Of a DNA stretch of 64,000 bases, positions 61,801 through 64,000 are shown piece after piece (the stretch's first letter is position 1; each line of letters begins with the position of its first letter). Both the position numbers and the translations under genes were made by a program. Location of the stretch: contig JACDOX010000007.1 in the NCBI GenBank assembly GCA_014549065.1, forward strand, positions 5,511,034 to 5,575,033, written 5' to 3'. The notes below the pieces were generated by a model, which did no database searches, was not told where the DNA came from, and worked only from the letters and a program-made list of their open reading frames with translations. This DNA is from Cardinalis cardinalis (Eukaryota; Chordata; Aves; Passeriformes; Cardinalidae).

Positions 61801-64000
61801 GATTTTGCAAGGGCAGATTCAATTACTTTTGAAGCCTGCCTTCAATCTGCTCTGAGGGTAAAGAGTTTGTGCTCCCTCNTTTCCCCTCTGTTCATCCCTA
61901 AATCCTTACAGCCCTGGAAGGATCAACTGGCCCTTCCACATAGAGAGCTCAGCAGAGATGGATGGGTATGAAGACCCAGGGGGCTGCTAGAGCCAGGCAG
62001 GCATTTGCATAACTCCCATCTTTCCCAAACACACGTCTGAGCTTCACAGAATGTTCAGTACATATCTCGTTTTGACCAANGTCCCTGTACCATCATTATG
62101 CTGTTTATTTCTGCCCATTCTGAATTTGAATGTGAAGTGTTCATAAATAAAGGCACATACAGATGTGTTTTCAGATAACTGTCCTTTACTAAATGAAAAT
62201 TNCTTTTAAAACTCTTATGAATGCTTAATATGTAGAGCATTAAAAAGTATCTGCAGGCTCCAGGATTTTTTGGGGTAATTGTTTTGTATGTTACAACATG
62301 TTTTTACAAATGGGTCATGTTTTATCCTGCTGGTCCTTTATCGTGCTCCTGTCCTTACCAGAAATTCTAAATTTTAAATGAAAATATGTGACCTGTGCAT
62401 GATCAACTTTCGTTACTTTTGTAACTTGTGCAGAAAAGTAAGTTAGCCACTAAACATGACAAGTTTATTTGTTCATTTATTTATTTTTAAATTCTAATTA
62501 GAGAAAGGAAAAGGGTGTCAAGAGTCTTTAGTGATTCACATTTTAACAACCAGGTTATAATTTATTAATTCCCAACTTATAAAATTTTCACAACCTCTTT
62601 CCACAGGAGTCCAAGAGCAACTCAAATTTATTTATTGTTCCTACATAGGGCGTCATTAAATATTTGTTATCTCCTAAAGTTTGTTGGGAAACGGGATTAT
62701 TTTCCACATCAAATCACACCAATGCTAATGGGAAAAGCATTAGATGTTGACCCAGCAAATTAAACTGTAAAAGATGAGGCTCATTGTTATTATTACATAC
62801 AGACACATTTTCTGTGCTCCTTATTAAAGCCATCTTAATAAAACTCATTGTATTTTAGTCATGTTTTAAAATAATTATGCCAGAATACAAAACACATGAA
62901 TATACAAAGAGAACAAGTTCCACTTGAATATGTTTAATTTAACTCTTTATAATAATTTTCCAATTGGTCTCCTTCGACATTTAAATTGATCACCTACCAA
63001 GAAAAAGAAAAACACACTGAGGGTTGTTTATGCTTTTCTTAAAGCTTCCAAAGATACTCCTTCTATTTTATTTTGTAACAAAACCAAAAATTAATTCTGC
63101 ACCTGTGAAGCTCATCTAATGCATATTTTCATAAATTCTCATTTCTAACCCTTTGTGTTTTATTGCAATTTTTTTTGTAAGCTTGAAAGTGTCCTATCAT
63201 TGGGTTGAGTGTTCTCTCCCTCTGGTGGCTACTCTTGCCTGGAGAATTACTGTGAAAACTCTCCTTCTCCTTTGATTCCCTTATGGATCTGCACTCCACA
63301 ATTTGCCACAAAGGACAGTGCCCTAATTCATACGNCTCTTACTGGAACAAGGTAATTTTTAGTGTTTTAAAATCAGAAATAGGATTCCTTTATCATCAGT
63401 GGAGATGGAATCAACATAGAAACTGGGATTTAGTGGATGTTTAATCTGGCCGATCATAGAGATTTGCCTCAGGATGAGACAGATAATGACCAGGGTTCTG
63501 TTGATTAGCTCTGAGCTGGATTCAAAGAGAGTCTAAGGTTTGGCTCAGATTGTTTGCAGTTGCAGGTGTCACAGGTCACCCATGAAATCAGATCATATGT
63601 TCCATGTTGACACTGTTTTGTGTGTTTGGTTAGGAGTGAGGGCTTTATCTCCTCTGCCTTTCTGATTAAAAAAAAAATAATTCTGAAGACTAAAATTTAT
63701 TGCACCATGTAAGATTCTTAGTAATTTTGTGTTGGGAATCACAGAGCCANTGACTACAGCAGGCTCATCTGGTTGCTCATCCTACTCCCTTTGGAAACAT
63801 GGAGCTTTGCCCACATACCAATTCCTTATCAAAGGATATAAATTATTGACTCTTTATGTTAACTCATGTTTAGANAATTCAAACAAAGATTTTTTTTTCT
63901 GGTGCCTTGTGGTGCACATCTGCATAGGAGGAAATGGACCATCACCACAACTCCCGATACACAGCTCACACTGGAGCTCACCAATCACAATGCTTCCTGT
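52870..64000. other. Gene-free AT-rich sequence
   Basis: About 11 kb with no recognised transposon, gene or structural RNA. A run of 12 A lies at 55461-55472 and short TA-rich stretches near 55350. Parts at 57990-58270 and 62480-63130 look like conserved non-coding elements. Inverted repeats with transcription factor core motifs lie at 60339-60357 and 61559-61610. Confidence 0.5.
61583..61610. promoter_or_regulatory. Candidate bZIP-site palindrome
   Basis: A perfect inverted repeat with 11-base arms (CATGATGTCAT and ATGACATCATG) around a single T, overlapped at its right end by TGAGTCA, the AP-1 consensus. The arms contain TGATGTCA and TGACATCA, variants of the CRE/ATF site. Binding is inferred from motif content only. 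Confidence 0.3.

Noticed and set aside
1..64000. CRISPR arrays, operons, phage or bacterial mobile elements
   Set aside because: No regularly spaced direct repeats and no prokaryotic gene organisation. The content is that of a bird nuclear genome.

Overview
This window looks like bird nuclear DNA. The clearest sign is a set of CR1 LINE fragments whose 3' ends carry the avian ATTCTGTG/ATTCTATG octamer tail and the conserved GG(T/A)TGGA...TCTCTTCCAACC block. A solo LTR of a common avian endogenous retrovirus lineage supports this. The CR1 variants with ATTCTGTG tails fit Neoaves, possibly a songbird; this is from memory of the families, not from an alignment. The DNA is AT-rich, has scattered single n calls and one 93-base run of N, and is eukaryotic draft assembly. 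No operons, ribosome binding sites, CRISPR arrays or prokaryotic genes are present.

No protein-coding gene can be supported. The longest open frames without simple repeats are 138-142 codons, have no family signature, and are about what chance gives in 64 kb read in six frames. The window is best read as a gene desert or the inside of a very large intron. One 150-base segment near 2.5 kb has exon-like borders and is given only as a hypothesis.

Layout: 0.17-0.54 kb, a + strand CR1 3' end. 0.5-6.5 kb, unique sequence. 6.5-8.8 kb, a long decayed + strand CR1 running from the endonuclease domain to the 3' end, with the middle of the reverse transcriptase missing. 8.8-18.9 kb, unique sequence with one older CR1 3' end (14.45-14.85 kb) and two small CR1 scraps. 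18.9-23.5 kb, three - strand CR1 3' ends. 23.6-24.4 kb, an unusual block: a CpG-rich island with 12 CAG repeats, an AT-rich tract and a T/N tract. 25.6 kb, a CR1 internal fragment. 26.6-28.5 kb, a purine-rich segment followed by a pyrimidine-rich one. 31.2 kb, a CR1 fragment. 42.1-42.6 kb, a degenerate tandem repeat running into a CR1 tail. 46.15 kb, a CR1 tail. 46.5-46.8 kb, an AAGG microsatellite holding the assembly gap. 52.0-52.9 kb, a solo ERV LTR with a younger CR1 inserted in it. 52.9-64 kb, AT-rich unique sequence with inverted-repeat motifs and stretches resembling conserved non-coding elements.

There is no gene system to describe. The most informative items are the nested LTR/CR1 insertion with its 10-bp CR1 tail unit, the CpG island with the CAG tract, and the palindrome cluster near 61.6 kb.
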